A stretch of 40,353 nucleotides of DNA from Apostichopus japonicus (GCF_037975245.1 NC_092571.1:23567564-23607916), one strand, 5' to 3'. Numbered from the stretch's first letter, positions 12,501-20,802 are shown. Notes: generated by a model not told the origin, from the letters alone. Translations and numbers: made by a program.

Positions 12501-15500
12501 GGGTTTAATTCTATTTTCAGGAAAGAGCTCTTTCAGAGCAACCAGAAATCCATGCACCAAATATTCCAAGTATGCAACCATTTCACACGGTATAGAGGGA
12601 GCAAATGTAATTTCACAAATATCCATAAGTGACAAAAATAGTTCCCAGTATTCATTTCCCTCTGGAATTGAGCTTCCTATGATTAACGGCAATAATCTCA
12701 TCAGGCACCATGTTTGAGATGCTGTTTGTTTGATTTTGAAACTTCCCAGGTTAGCAGTGGTATTGCAAGTTGGTTTGCTTTTCTGATCACTTTTTCCAAA
12801 GGGAAAAAGTTTCAAAGCACTGTTAAAAGATTCCAAAGTGAAAAAGCCATCCTGAATAAATGTTGTCACAACCTTCGTCATTAATTCTGGAACAAGTCCT
12901 TTGAGCAAATCATGAGCTGGATCAGGTGGTAGACAACTGATTACATCAAAGTATTGCAAATCTGACAAAACAGATTTAGAAGCTACTCCATAAACATGCC
13001 TAAGACCTTGATTTTCCATAACTAACTGCACCTGATGTTTGTGACCAACACTTGTTCTTTCGATTAAACTGGATGAATCAAAATGATCTTGAATGTCATT
13101 ACTACTTGCCATGCAAAATCTACATATTCTACCAGCATGAAAATGTTGCTGAAAGCCTCCTAATTGATGTGCTGCCAAGTTATCCATGGAAACCAAACTA
13201 ATGCAACCCTTGAATGTAAACTCCTCCTGGTTTAAAGTTGTTATTGTCACCCCCTTACTTTCTAAGACTTTAACATCCTCAAGAAGCGGTTTGAGCACTT
13301 TCCCAAAGCCATACTGTTTTATTAATCTTGTACAGCAGAGGCAAACAAGCTGAATTGATGACAATTTTGACCGAAACTTTGGGGATAAATTTCCAAGAAC
13401 AAAATAAAATGCAGCAACTTTGTAGCTGTTAGCTTTATTTCTAAGTGGGTTCACCACACCAAAATCATCATAATAAAAATGAACTTGGAGTGCATGTGGC
13501 TCCAAAGAGAATAGGGGATGATTTTGAAATGCTTCACCATCACAGTAATCCTCATATCGCTTGTCCCCATGTCTAGAACGGGACTTCAGAACTTCTGCTA
13601 AAATATCATCATGACTTAAAAGACTTTTTAGAGTATCAAGCAACGGTACATAAATGAATGTATCATCTTTCCCACAGGTGGAACCTAGCACATGTTCAAC
13701 TGGCTCAACTAAACCAAAATGCTCCTTATAAAAAGCTGTCTGTTTATAGTCTGAGGCCAACTTTTCAAAGATGTTATTTTTCTTTTCAAACTTTTCATCG
13801 ATAAAGTTAAAGATATCAGGATTTTTAGCCACTGTGAAACCAGAAGCTGAAAGTTTTTCTTTGATCTCTGTGCTATCATCCCTTGAACTGTTATAGATGA
13901 GTTCAGATAGCTCTAATATTATGCTATTTGTAACAGTAAGTGGTAGTTTATGCTTCTCTTTCATGCCTAAGATGAAAAGAGCAAAGTCTCTTTCCGTGGA
14001 TCTTTCACCGATTTCTCTGATGTGTGATCCATCACCCAGAGCAGCAGCATCGATAGCACTTATTCCAGTGGATTCTGCAAGACTATTTTTATGCGAATAA
14101 ACCAATGTTTTCCGTCACTAGACTTGTGCCTACTTCAGTATCCTCATGCCCACCAGAGTTACTGTCATGCCTTATGTTAACATCGAACACTCTTTTATGA
14201 AATTTCCGCAGATGGGAATAAAACGTGCTGAACACCCGATATTTTCTTTCACAACCATCTATTCCACATCTTATGGAGAAGTTGGGTTCAATACTATGTG
14301 AGAATCTTATGTGATGTAACAACTTTTTGAAAATAATGGTCCTGAAAGTGTTACATATTGAGCAACTTTGCATCTGCAAGGATGCCATAAGGCCTAATCT
14401 AACAAAACCTTGGCTAGGCTTTATTAGGATGGCTTGGCATATAAACTGGACAAACCTCACAGCATTAATGCACACTCAGTTTTAATAGTTCAGTCTTGGC
14501 CTGCGCTAGCTAGGCATATAAACTTTGATACAATGGTAGGCCACAGTGTAGGCCCTGCATTGTACTAGTGGCTGTTACTTGTAAGACATAGCCTAGGCTT
14601 AGTTATAAAGTCTTCTAATCTTATATAGGCGAATAAGTAGCAGAACAGTTAGGCTAGTAAAGCCTAGGCATAACAGTTATTTAATCTGTACTTTTATAAA
14701 CCAAACAACTCTTTCAAGGGCTTAACGTCAACTTACACTTGTGACATGTTGCTTTAGATTCATATAAAAATACAAGCGGCCGTTGAAGGTGAAGTCCAGT
14801 CGTGTCAAGTCTCGTCAAATGTGACGGCGAAGCGCTTCTGCGGGAACAAACTATGAAATACTAGGATTGGTCGCCAAGCAGTGCAGTGATGACAGTATAC
14901 TGTACTGTACGTACGTAGGTCTAAGGCATTGTGTTAGCGCCAAGCGCCAAGCGCGAACGAACCACCTTTTGTGAAAGAAAACTTGTCATTGGCTTAAAGT
15001 TTGAATCTTTCATTTGATATTATGTGGGGTTCTTTCTAATTTTTCAGATATGCACCCATTTTCTGGAATACCAACTTTGAATCTTTTACATTTTTACCAA
15101 TATTTATTACCACATCCACATTCTTGAAAGGCTGTATTCAGTGAATTAATGTAAAGTAGTGTTTTAGGAAATTTGTTTTTAACCAATGAGAAGTAAGAAC
15201 ACTTCTGAGACGTATAATCTGTCATTATTCTCTCGGCGCGGCCTGGCTGCAAACGTAACTTTTATTTCTAGTACGAATGGAAAAATAAAGTCGCAATTCA
15301 AGGACATTAATATTAACAGTTTCGAGGAAGCAATAAACCTTGCGCAAGATCGTGATACGTGGCGGAGGTTAATCACTGAGCATGTCGAATAGACGAGACT
15401 CAACTTACTACTACTACTAATGAGTACATCATTGTAGAAAATTCTATAGAAGTCACAATGAAAAAAATGTTTCAGCTATGGTCGACGTTTAAGGGCCAGG

Positions 15501-18500
15501 CATTGTTATCATCCGTTGTGGGGATAAATGTATGCTGGCCGTCCGAAAAAGCACAAAACACTTAAACGTACACAATCATGACAAAAATATTGTTCCAGCT
15601 AGCACAAGCTGTACTTCTAAGAATATTTTGTAAACAAGTGTCTCGAGAAATACTCACGTTTAGGCTCTATCAGTTTGAATTGTGAGTCAAACCGTCTTCA
15701 TGGGCCAATCCAGAAGGGGAGGGATTCAGTGTTTCGAGAAAATGATCGCAGTAGCTTATATACTTTCCGTTGTTTTGTTATGTACATAAGCGTACGGGAC
15801 TACCTTCGTTGAGGGGGGGGGGGGGGTTGGTCTGACGCAACACAAGCTAGCATGCTCGAAAAAGAGCGGCTGGTCTGAAGAAAAGGGTACCTTCTGATCG
15901 ATGGGTTGCAAACCTTCACCCCGTCTCATACGCGCCCATGGTTAGACCTATGTAGATCTTATAGATAATTGTCTGCACCCCTTAATCAGGTGTTGGTATT
16001 TATAGGTTGGGCGCCGCTCCTTATCTGTTCATTACCTCAGGATCATTTGCTATTTTGACTGTATTAGTTAGTCTTGCCTTATTAAACTTTCACGAAACTT
16101 CATATAGGCCTATCCTACGACTCCATTCATATCCTCTCACCCCCACATAAGAAACAGTTATTATTTTACTAATAACCATGCAGACATTTCCACGGGGAAA
16201 TTCGGGGATACTCCATATATCTGTACAGTTTGCCGTATATTTATAACACGATATAGGCTATTAATAAATAAATGTCAAGCTAAACAGCTGGCCTATTGTC
16301 GCCCCAATTCCTTTTGACAGTAATTTGCATTGGTTGTTGGGACTTTAGAAATTGGGCTTATAGTCGCCGGGGCAGCTCTGTGTTCCAAAATGTACATGTA
16401 GGGTACTATAGGGTGCATACAAATAATGACGGGCTAAGACCCGAAAATACTGGTAGTGATATATATTAACCCATGAACGAGTAAATTTATACTTCAGTAC
16501 ATAAATACTGGGTGATTATTCCCCCAGGGTGGCATTTTAAACTAATCACAAGTGTATAGAACAAACACAACCACATGAAGTGTATAAATAGCTCTTATCT
16601 TGTGTGATTCTACCCTCTTACGATACTTCAAAATAAGTGTTGTTGGTGTTATACCCTTTTTGATTTAAAACAACATACTAAGAAGGGTTATTTTACACCT
16701 TGTTACTAAGGTATACATTATTCGTGCAAAGTACATGTTATGTGGGTAAAATTACCCTATTGGTTAAAAAGGGTACTTTTTTGAAAAGTGAGTGTAAAAT
16801 AAGCACTGTAAATGTGTAAATGTACATAAATCATTGTGTCTTATTACACGCACAGTATGTAAATTTACCCACAAAGATCAGAAATACACAAACCGGCTTT
16901 ACCTCGGGGTATATGTACACGTTAATCGGGTAATGGCCAAGGCAATGGTTATGTTTACACTTTGTGATGGTATAACTACATTGTGGATGTTTATTATACA
17001 CTTTTCCAGTGTTTAATAACAATCCATGTGTTAAAATACCTGACAACAGTGTAGAACTACCCGTTTATTTTTTAGAGTGTAGAGCGGTTGTAAACGTATA
17101 GTGCTCAAAAAAGGGTGTGTTGGGTCTTGCATGATATGTTTCAATTTATTGCAGACCCTCTCATGATACAAGCACTCTAACGAAGGTAAGTGAGCACCGA
17201 TTCCCGCTGAGCAACTCTCCTAGATTGCTCAAGCATCTTCACATCGGTTCTTGTACCATAGGCAAAGTAAAAAAATTATGTTGTATGCCTACATCAAAAT
17301 ACTTTGAATGAGGGATTTATAGAACAAGGTCATATTATCTGTCTAAGCATAAACTTGTGATATGTTTGCAGACCGTTAATGAACCCATTGCCCATCAGTC
17401 CAGGCTGTACATCCATACTAAATATACATTTGTTTTGGAGAATGTCCCTTTAAAAATATCAGTTATATCGGTTAAAACGGCTGGATTACCTACTCAAATA
17501 CACAGACCATTGCGTCTGTTCCTTAGATGCAACACACAACTCAATACGAGAAACACTATAACAAGTATTGCATCAATGCCATGTGTACCATGTGTATTAA
17601 CATTCGACAAGGACAATTGGTGTTGAATGTCGACTAAGAGTAAACTATTTTGTTTGCATGATGTCAATAAAAAAAAAAACATATTTTGCTTGATGTATTA
17701 GAATATATAACGTAATGGACTAACAATATGCCAGTTCGGCAAGCACTGAGCATTAAAGGGGATATTCTAATAATTTAGCCTTTTTAAAGCAGAATATTTA
17801 AATCTGGATTAGCTATCGAAACAAAGTATAATCTTAAAAGTTTAGAGCAATTTTAGAATTTGAAATATCACATTGTATTAATACCTTTAGTGCTATAAAC
17901 TCAAATAATTAAATAGAGTATACTTGGGGACATAGGCTTAGGAGCTAGGCACGGGCTGGGGGGCTGCAGCCTCCAACCATTTTTGGGGGTGAAAATTCGG
18001 GTAATATGCTGAGAATTTTTAAAGGCACCTACTGAAAGAAGAATGATTTGCAATGTGTTTTTCGATGGTTAAACTAATATTATTATTATCATTATTATTG
18101 TAACGACTTTCCCTATAATTATAACCAATATGGAAGGGTAATAACGCGGAAAAATGATTGTATGTTATTGGCATGTGATGTATTAACCAATGAATGCCTA
18201 TATGATATGGACATTAACATGTTGAACGTGCGCAGAGCGCGCGAAAAATTTTGGTTATATTTTTCGGGCAAGTCGTTACAGCCCCCCCCCCCCCCATCAA
18301 ATTAGGCTCCTACGCCTATGCCTATTCTTAACGAGTATGTACTCGAGTCGTATTCGAGAAACCGCTTCGAGTACTTTCGATGGCATATTTATTCATACAA
18401 TTTCTCTTGATTCTAACTTTTGAAAGATGCGAACACAACAACAACAGCAACAACAACAACATAAAAACAGTTGGTTAAATTATTTTTAAATATTAGATGA

Positions 18501-20802
18501 TGTCACATTATAATTTACCGGTATAATGATAAATGTTTTCGTATTATCTATACCGCTAAAAATGTACTCACACGAGTCAAGCCTATTTTTAAATCGAATA
18601 CCGTAGTACCCGACGACATGAGTACGAGTATCATCTGAGTACCAGTTCGTGTACATAAAACCAGTACTCAGTTGCGAAGCTCACTATGCCAATTAATTCT
18701 CAGTGATATTCAATGTTAAAAATAATGAAAACATAATTCTATTACTCTATTTTATGATTGTTCATAGTGTAGCCAAATATTTGTATAACAGCCATCAGTA
18801 TTGGTCCGGCAAATATGTCAGAGTGTCAATTAATGGTAAATCAACGTTCAGCAAACATTTTACTACAAATCTCAAATAATGTTGCTGATTTTTTTTTCCA
18901 TTTATATCCTCGGATTTAATTTTAATTTCGTCAAACGTCTTGCATTAATATGGATGGCCATAATCTCCACGAGAAAATTTATATCACTATTTTTTAGCAA
19001 TTTCTAGCAATTTTAACGCGGTAAATAGTGTAAGCGATAGGTATACGCATAAATCTCATGAATATTTATAAAGTTGTTATAGTCAAGAACAAGTGCTAGT
19101 ATATCTTTGTTGATTGTGCATACCTTTTTCGAACTTCCCTTCATGATAAGAAAAAAATGTTTTAATCGCAGCACTTGGAATATGGCGGGCTTTGGTTGCT
19201 ATGTCGGGGAAGTTTTTCATTACTATCTCATTCTCCGTTGTGTACAACTGGGGCTCAGAGCTACTACCTACAACAATAAGGTAAGTACGCGACAATGACC
19301 AAAGTTCTGTACGCAGGTTTGTTGCGCTACGTGTGGACAGCACTTTGGCTAATGACGCATAACGCGTTTCCGCGCTATAGAATTTTTGGGGGACTTTTCA
19401 AGTTTGGACATGGTTTATGTATGCAAATATTATGTGATAGTTATTACTATGTCAATAAAACGAAGGACAAGTTAAGCTGATCTTAAAACCGTAAATTAGA
19501 TTAACCTTAATTTACTAGCTCACATTTCGCTCTGGTTTAGGCTAACTTACGTCATGCTGACGTCACATGACTTATGGTGACATATCTCACTTTGTATGGA
19601 AATGATGTGAGGTAATTGCTCTCTTTAATTACATAATTAATACTTTATATATATATTTGATGGTATTTTGTGTTTTCCATGATGCCAACTACTGACAACT
19701 TTTCAACATTTTACACACACTAAAACACACAGGAGCAGTGGTATGGGTTTCTTTTCCATGATCTCACGAGTCGGGTCCATTACCGCACCTATCATCCTCC
19801 TCCTTGAGAATGTCTGGCCCAATCTACCAGTCCTCGTCTTTGGCGCATGCTCAATACTTGCTGGAATATTCTGTCTCGTCATGCCAGAAACGAAGGGAAA
19901 ACCCCTTCCTAACACCATACAGGATACTAAGGCTTTGTACAGGTAAGGTATACTTTATGAAAACAAAAGTTCAAAATTTCATGGTTTCATGGTAAATTTG
20001 ATAGCGAATAGCTGGAGTTTTGCCCTGCTGGATTGCACTTTTGATGGGTCACTTGCTGAAATTTCTCAATTGTTATGTAATCTTTTCATGACTCGAGTCA
20101 CTAAATTTCAAATGTGATGTGACTCACATGAAGTTTTGGATTTTCCCCATAGAGATAATACAGTGACTCGAGTCGGTGACTCGATTCGAGTCCTCAGTAA
20201 AATAACTCGGTAATGACTCGACTTTACCTTAAACTGAAGTGACTCAATACAGCGTTGTCAGCAGTCATGACTCGAGTCACTAAATTATCAACTAATGTGA
20301 CTTGCAAGTTTGGATTTTCCCCATAGAGATAATAGTAAAATCTCTCGGTAATGACTCGATTCGACTCAACCCAAACCTGAAGTGACCCTTTACAACTCTC
20401 TCTCGATGACGAGTCCGTCGTGACGTCACTCACTGAGAGTCAACGTGGCATCACCGAGAGTGAGTGACGTCATCAAATTAACGAAGGCGTTCACCTTTGT
20501 CTGATCTTGTCGTTCTATTTGTATATTTCCTTTGGTGTTAATTTCTTATTAATTTGTGTAACTAATTTGGCTTGATTTTAGTAAACCAACTTGTACGTAA
20601 CCGGACATATTTTTATGTCGTGTGAAGGTTAGCCTAACCGTTTGAAAAGTGATTGAATTCAAATTTGAAACAAAAAACGAAGAAAGTGCTCTTCAGAAAT
20701 GTTTCCGCTTCTATTCCCAGGAATTCGCAACCCGTGGAAATGAAACAAGCGCCTGAGAAAGAGACTACCGACTCCCAGCCTAATTCCAAGAATGTCGTTT
20801 AG
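465..20802 (+). CDS. SLC22-family transporter gene, 3' half (5 exons)
   Basis: Polyspecific organic ion transporter of the major facilitator superfamily, expected in the plasma membrane with 12 TM helices; only TM7 to the C-terminus is in the window. Exons: 465-556, 1543-1751, 19172-19280, 19733-19942, 20721-20802, total 702 nt = 233 codons plus TAG. All phases agree: 556 gives TG+G (Trp), 1751 gives C+CA (Pro), 19280 gives AG+G (Arg), 19942 gives AG+G (Arg). Family signatures seen: YYGLSLSTSSLG before TM7-8, the EIPAY motif, RALVAMSGKFFIT, ELLPTTIRSSGMG, and PETKGKPLPNT at the end of TM12. The 17.4-kb intron 1752-19171 contains a whole transposon on the other strand. The 5' exons lie upstream of base 1. 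Which SLC22 subgroup this is cannot be told. Family assignment is firm; the missing N-terminal half is not visible. Confidence 0.9.
850..1225. mobile_element. hAT-type MITE, 376 bp, perfect 8-bp TSD
   Basis: Termini CAGGGTTGTCCAAC at 850 and its inverted partner GTTGGACAACCCTG ending at 1225. It is flanked by identical 8-bp repeats GTTTAGAG (842-849 and 1226-1233). The 8-bp target duplication and CAGGG ends are typical of hAT elements. It has no transposase, so it is non-autonomous. It lies in the SLC22-like intron 557-1542. Confidence 0.9.
1543..1751 (+). CDS. SLC22-like exon b (TM7-TM8)
   Basis: Acceptor CTTTAG ending at 1542, donor GTAAGA at 1752. One base plus 69 codons plus one base. 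It encodes SLVYYGLSLSTSSLG, a loop, then EIPAYILCMF, WFGRKLS (the MFS GRK-type turn) and a further helix. Phase 1 at the end matches the acceptor phase of exon c 17.4 kb downstream. Confidence 0.9.
2028..2048. repeat. Left terminal inverted repeat of the CACTA-like element
   Basis: CACTGTAAAAACTAAAAGGG and one further base, preceded by TA. It is inverted-homologous to 17059-17079. This is the 3' end relative to the element's genes. Confidence 0.72.
2078..2850. repeat. 77-bp tandem satellite in the transposon's left subterminal region
   Basis: The word GCAGG or its variant recurs at 2154, 2231, 2308, 2385, 2462, 2539, 2616, 2693 and 2770, exactly 77 bases apart, giving about nine to ten copies. 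Each unit carries two TTTACCC words and ATTTGGTTACTTT. Copies are nearly identical in the middle and degenerate at the right edge. No coding capacity; open frames here are artefacts of the repeat. Confidence 0.95.
2851..5002. other. Transposon 3' non-coding DNA
   Basis: AT-rich sequence between the satellite and the last exon of the accessory gene. No convincing exons on either strand. A reverse-strand AATAAA (TTTATT at 4452-4457) is the nearest poly(A)-like word I found downstream of the accessory-gene stop, about 545 bases away. The rest is presumably 3' UTR and filler. Confidence 0.45.
5003..5287 (-). CDS. Accessory gene exon 9 (C-terminus)
   Basis: Acceptor GTTTGATAG, then 94 codons and TGA at 5003-5005. 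It carries VITYTGDPLDPSNITIIAEN and FPEAVLILLATYYVFNIQYN, followed by TFLQNVLLQ, the recognisable end of this protein family. This exon was not in any long open frame from ATG and was found by translation. Confidence 0.8.
   Translation of the reverse strand, partial: VSSDVEINTPVITYTGDPLDPSNITIIAENEKCSTAASFPEAVLILLATYYVFNIQYNGKVKGTLTFLQNVLLQCKDKGKLPQKIISLIAKLQA
5003..14747 (-). CDS. Transposon accessory gene, 'SAMD3-like' family, 9 exons, 502 aa
   Basis: Exons in order: 14747-14737, 11770-11541, 10900-10792, 10138-9971, 8952-8859, 7942-7598, 6922-6742, 6216-6131, 5287-5003; total 1509 nt = 502 codons plus TGA, every junction in phase with GT..AG. Content: N-terminal ubiquitin/PB1-like segment (about residues 5-55, with KKFRLQVFDKDFDDWVDIDG), acidic and Ser-rich linker, a block starting FLPWPNKFELHQDDVRRDIL and continuing YPTTDQYNTAAKAVIKSFPN, a basic lysine-rich region (KFRNERR, KKRKTS), then a C-terminal region with VITYTGDPLDPSN and LATYYVFNIQYNG. 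This order matches a large multi-copy family in fish and invertebrates usually auto-named SAMD3-like or uncharacterised; that match is from memory. Function unknown; by position it is a candidate TnpA-like DNA-binding partner. The start exon is the least certain part. Confidence 0.72.
6131..6216 (-). CDS. Accessory gene exon 8
   Basis: Acceptor TTCTGCTACAG, donor GTAAGC. The split codon gives Asp, then ATWTAALWILPGFLKEDRNF and LFINSDDD. Short but with good splice sites and phase. Confidence 0.72.
6742..6922 (-). CDS. Accessory gene exon 7
   Basis: Acceptor AATTCATAG, donor GTAAGT. 60 codons plus one base: IIEDFSAIISWDAVSEMFYK, then NLDDIAAKIITYN and TLRFLVEYNNFIQQLTEKDK. In phase with exons 6 and 8. 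Confidence 0.78.
7598..7942 (-). CDS. Accessory gene exon 6 (basic region)
   Basis: 115 codons. It starts DALKNALKDKFRNERRHMMR, followed by KKRKTS, and later a charged helix-rich stretch with KESTKKKQDKNKIKSLM and ERRRLVLEEKPPI. The high Lys/Arg content suggests nuclear localisation or nucleic-acid contact (inference). The plus-strand open frame over the same bases is a shadow. Confidence 0.82.
8859..8952 (-). CDS. Accessory gene exon 5
   Basis: Acceptor TTTTTTGTAG, donor GTAAGT. It reads YPTTDQYNTAAKAVIKSFPN then LAIKLPFCEPY, continuing the family block that begins in exon 4. Confidence 0.78.
9971..10138 (-). CDS. Accessory gene exon 4
   Basis: Acceptor CTTGATAG, donor GTAAGT. It reads FHEEEKFLPWPNKFELHQDD, then VRRDILVELLKGG and RIKSAVIQATFDKMCLFT. 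The WP.KF and FDKM..FT motifs are conserved in the family. Confidence 0.78.
10792..10900 (-). CDS. Accessory gene exon 3 (Ser-rich linker)
   Basis: Acceptor TTTGTCAG before 10900, donor GTAAGA after 10792. It encodes ASSFTSSSSSDDTVILAGNE and flanking residues, a low-complexity linker. Phases 1 in and 2 out agree with both neighbours. Confidence 0.7.
11541..11770 (-). CDS. Accessory gene exon 2 (PB1/ubiquitin-like N-terminal region)
   Basis: Acceptor GTCTTCAG before 11770, donor GTAAGT after 11541. 76 full codons: EALKRYHVTYGSRKRVFLCS, then a segment ending FGIKKFRLQVFDKDFDDWVD, then an acidic stretch DGDIEEEQMEDK. The basic first half followed by F.LQV.D.DF.DWVD is the conserved opening of the family. 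Confidence 0.78.
11879..14388 (-). CDS. CACTA/EnSpm-like transposase, zinc-finger plus DDE-type core, frameshifted
   Basis: The transposon's catalytic protein, expected to bind the ends and cut and rejoin DNA in the nucleus. Exon A (14388-14154) starts MASLQMQSC and has two C2H2 fingers: CSIC...H....H, then CGIDGCERKYRVFSTFYSHL with H....H. A 79-base intron (14153-14075, phase 1 on both sides) joins the main exon 14074-11879. Core landmarks: acidic YYDDFGVVNPL near 13465, VSMDNLAAHQLGGF near 13180, CRFC near 13120, PPDPAHDLLKG near 12915, MRFEAKHAYFKE near 12410. I infer D, D and E catalytic residues there by family analogy. The frame breaks in a T10 run (12045-12054): removing one T continues into VGYS-like text and a conserved C-terminus HLPLSIYTNQNQRMVTLKYF, stop 11879-11881; as it stands translation stops at 12003. 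With that single change length would be about 809 residues. Alternative start: ATG 14373. Confidence 0.75.
12045..12054 (-). other. Homopolymer frameshift in the transposase
   Basis: Ten A on the + strand. The upstream frame (GGKVYFFFDGFAHYW then stop at 12003) loses family resemblance after the run, whereas the -1 frame directly after it runs to a sensible C-terminus and stop at 11879. Either a real inactivating indel or a sequencing/assembly slip. Confidence 0.6.
14737..14747 (-). CDS. Accessory gene exon 1 (predicted start codon)
   Basis: ATG TCA CAA GT followed by a consensus GTAAGT donor at 14736. The start context is AGCAACATG. It ends in phase 2, exactly what the exon 2 acceptor at 11771-11772 requires, giving Met-Ser-Gln-Val-Glu. 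The resulting 2,966-base intron encloses the entire transposase frame. Only 11 coding bases support it, so another 5' exon is possible. Confidence 0.5.
14748..17058. other. Transposon 5' region and right subterminal DNA
   Basis: Upstream of both leftward genes, so it should hold their promoter. A GC-richer patch lies at about 14770-14960. A LINE fragment occupies 15186-15420. A G-run is at 15811-15826. From about 16500 to 17058 GGGTAA/TTACCC-type words recur (for example around 16685, 16742, 16862, 16926), similar to those in the left end. No other exon is convincing. Confidence 0.5.
15186..15420 (+). pseudogene. Non-LTR retrotransposon 3' fragment (reverse-transcriptase C-terminus)
   Basis: An open frame ending at 15392 contains NSFEEAINLAQDRDTWRRLI. 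The LAQDR..WRRLI pattern is the usual C-terminal tail of LINE ORF2 proteins. It is followed by a stop and a short TAC-repeat 3' end. There is no upstream reverse-transcriptase core, so it is a 5'-truncated insertion, here inside the DNA transposon. It could be chance similarity because the matching piece is short. Confidence 0.5.
17059..17079. repeat. Right terminal inverted repeat of the CACTA-like element
   Basis: Reads on the minus strand CACTCTAAAAAATAAACGGG plus one base, followed on the + strand by TA. This is the 5' end relative to the element's genes. Confidence 0.72.
17080..17930. other. SLC22-like intron, no gene seen
   Basis: The frame at 17357-17626 lacks any recognisable motif and has no good flanking splice sites. 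Otherwise AT-rich unique-looking sequence. Confidence 0.4.
17931..18320. mobile_element. Putative TIR element with a second element inside
   Basis: The ends read CATAGGCTTAGGAGCTAGG (17931) and, inverted, CATAGGCGTAGGAGCCTAA (18302-18320). Inside, TGTAACGACTT (18099-18109) and AAGTCGTTACA (18270-18280) form a second perfect 11-bp inverted pair, 182 bp apart. No clear target duplication was found for either, so the class is open. It includes a C-run at about 18283-18296 and a TTA microsatellite at 18076-18098. Confidence 0.45.
18321..19171. other. SLC22-like intron, low-complexity DNA
   Basis: Contains a CAA microsatellite (about 18432-18461) and scattered GAGTAC/GTACTC words at 18332-18375 and 18600-18670 in both orientations. 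No exon recognised apart from the SLC22-like exon that follows. Confidence 0.4.
19172..19280 (+). CDS. SLC22-like exon c (TM9-TM10)
   Basis: Acceptor ATCGCAG ending at 19171, donor GTAAGT at 19281. It reads LGIWRALVAMSGKFFITISF then SVVYNWGSELLPTTI. The GKF and ELxPTxxR motifs are diagnostic of the SLC22 family. The phase agrees on both sides. A minus-strand open frame across the same bases is a shadow. Confidence 0.88.
19733..19942 (+). CDS. SLC22-like exon d (TM11-TM12)
   Basis: Acceptor CACACAG ending at 19732, donor GTAAGG at 19943. It encodes SSGMGFFSMISRVGSITAPI, a helix containing LVFGACSILAGIFCL, and the conserved PETKGKPLPNTIQD end of the transporter core. 210 nt, in phase with both neighbours. 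Confidence 0.93.
20089..20395. repeat. 177-bp tandem duplication rich in GACTCGAGTC
   Basis: CATGACTCGAGTCACTAAAT occurs at 20089 and 20266, and TTGGATTTTCCCCATAGAGA recurs in both copies. The second copy is shorter and diverged. It is located in the last SLC22-like intron. Palindromic GACTCGAGTC words repeat several times. Confidence 0.75.
20421..20472. repeat. Inverted repeat carrying two TGACGTCA sites
   Basis: TGACGTCACTCACT at 20421-20434 and its exact reverse complement at 20459-20472, separated by 24 bases. Each arm includes the palindromic octamer TGACGTCA, the CREB/ATF consensus. Regulatory use is inference only. Confidence 0.5.
20721..20802 (+). CDS. SLC22-like terminal exon (C-tail)
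   Basis: Acceptor CTATTCCCAG ending at 20720. It completes the split Arg codon and reads NSQPVEMKQAPEKETTDSQP followed by six residues and TAG at 20800-20802. A short hydrophilic cytoplasmic tail is normal for the family. An AATAAA lies 186 bases downstream of the stop. Confidence 0.8.

Larger units (their letters stand above)
2028..17079 (-). mobile_element. CACTA/EnSpm-like autonomous DNA transposon (about 15 kb)
   Basis: Ends: CACTGTAAAAAC at 2028 and, inverted, CACTCTAAAAAA ending at 17079; over 21 bases 18 match (2028-2048 against 17059-17079). Both sides carry TA (2026-2027 and 17080-17081), giving a 2-bp target duplication. CACT(G/A) ends with 2-3-bp duplications are the hallmark of the CACTA (En/Spm, CMC) superfamily. 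Inside are a transposase and an accessory gene, both read leftward, and subterminal regions rich in GGGTAA/TTACCC words at both ends, as CACTA elements carry binding-site arrays for their TnpA-type protein. The transposon fills the 17.4-kb SLC22-like intron and runs antisense to it. That the two ends belong to one insertion is inference from matching ends, flanks and gene content; two separate elements of one family would be the alternative. Confidence 0.72.

Noticed and set aside
12003-14105. Reading the 700-residue frame as a complete host gene starting at 14105
   Set aside because: That start is a TTG, an in-frame stop lies just upstream, the zinc-finger exon belongs in front, and the true C-terminus lies beyond the T10 frameshift.
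15179-15403. Minus-strand 74-residue frame as first exon of the transposon genes
   Set aside because: The plus strand there resembles a LINE C-terminus, and no donor of the required phase is present.
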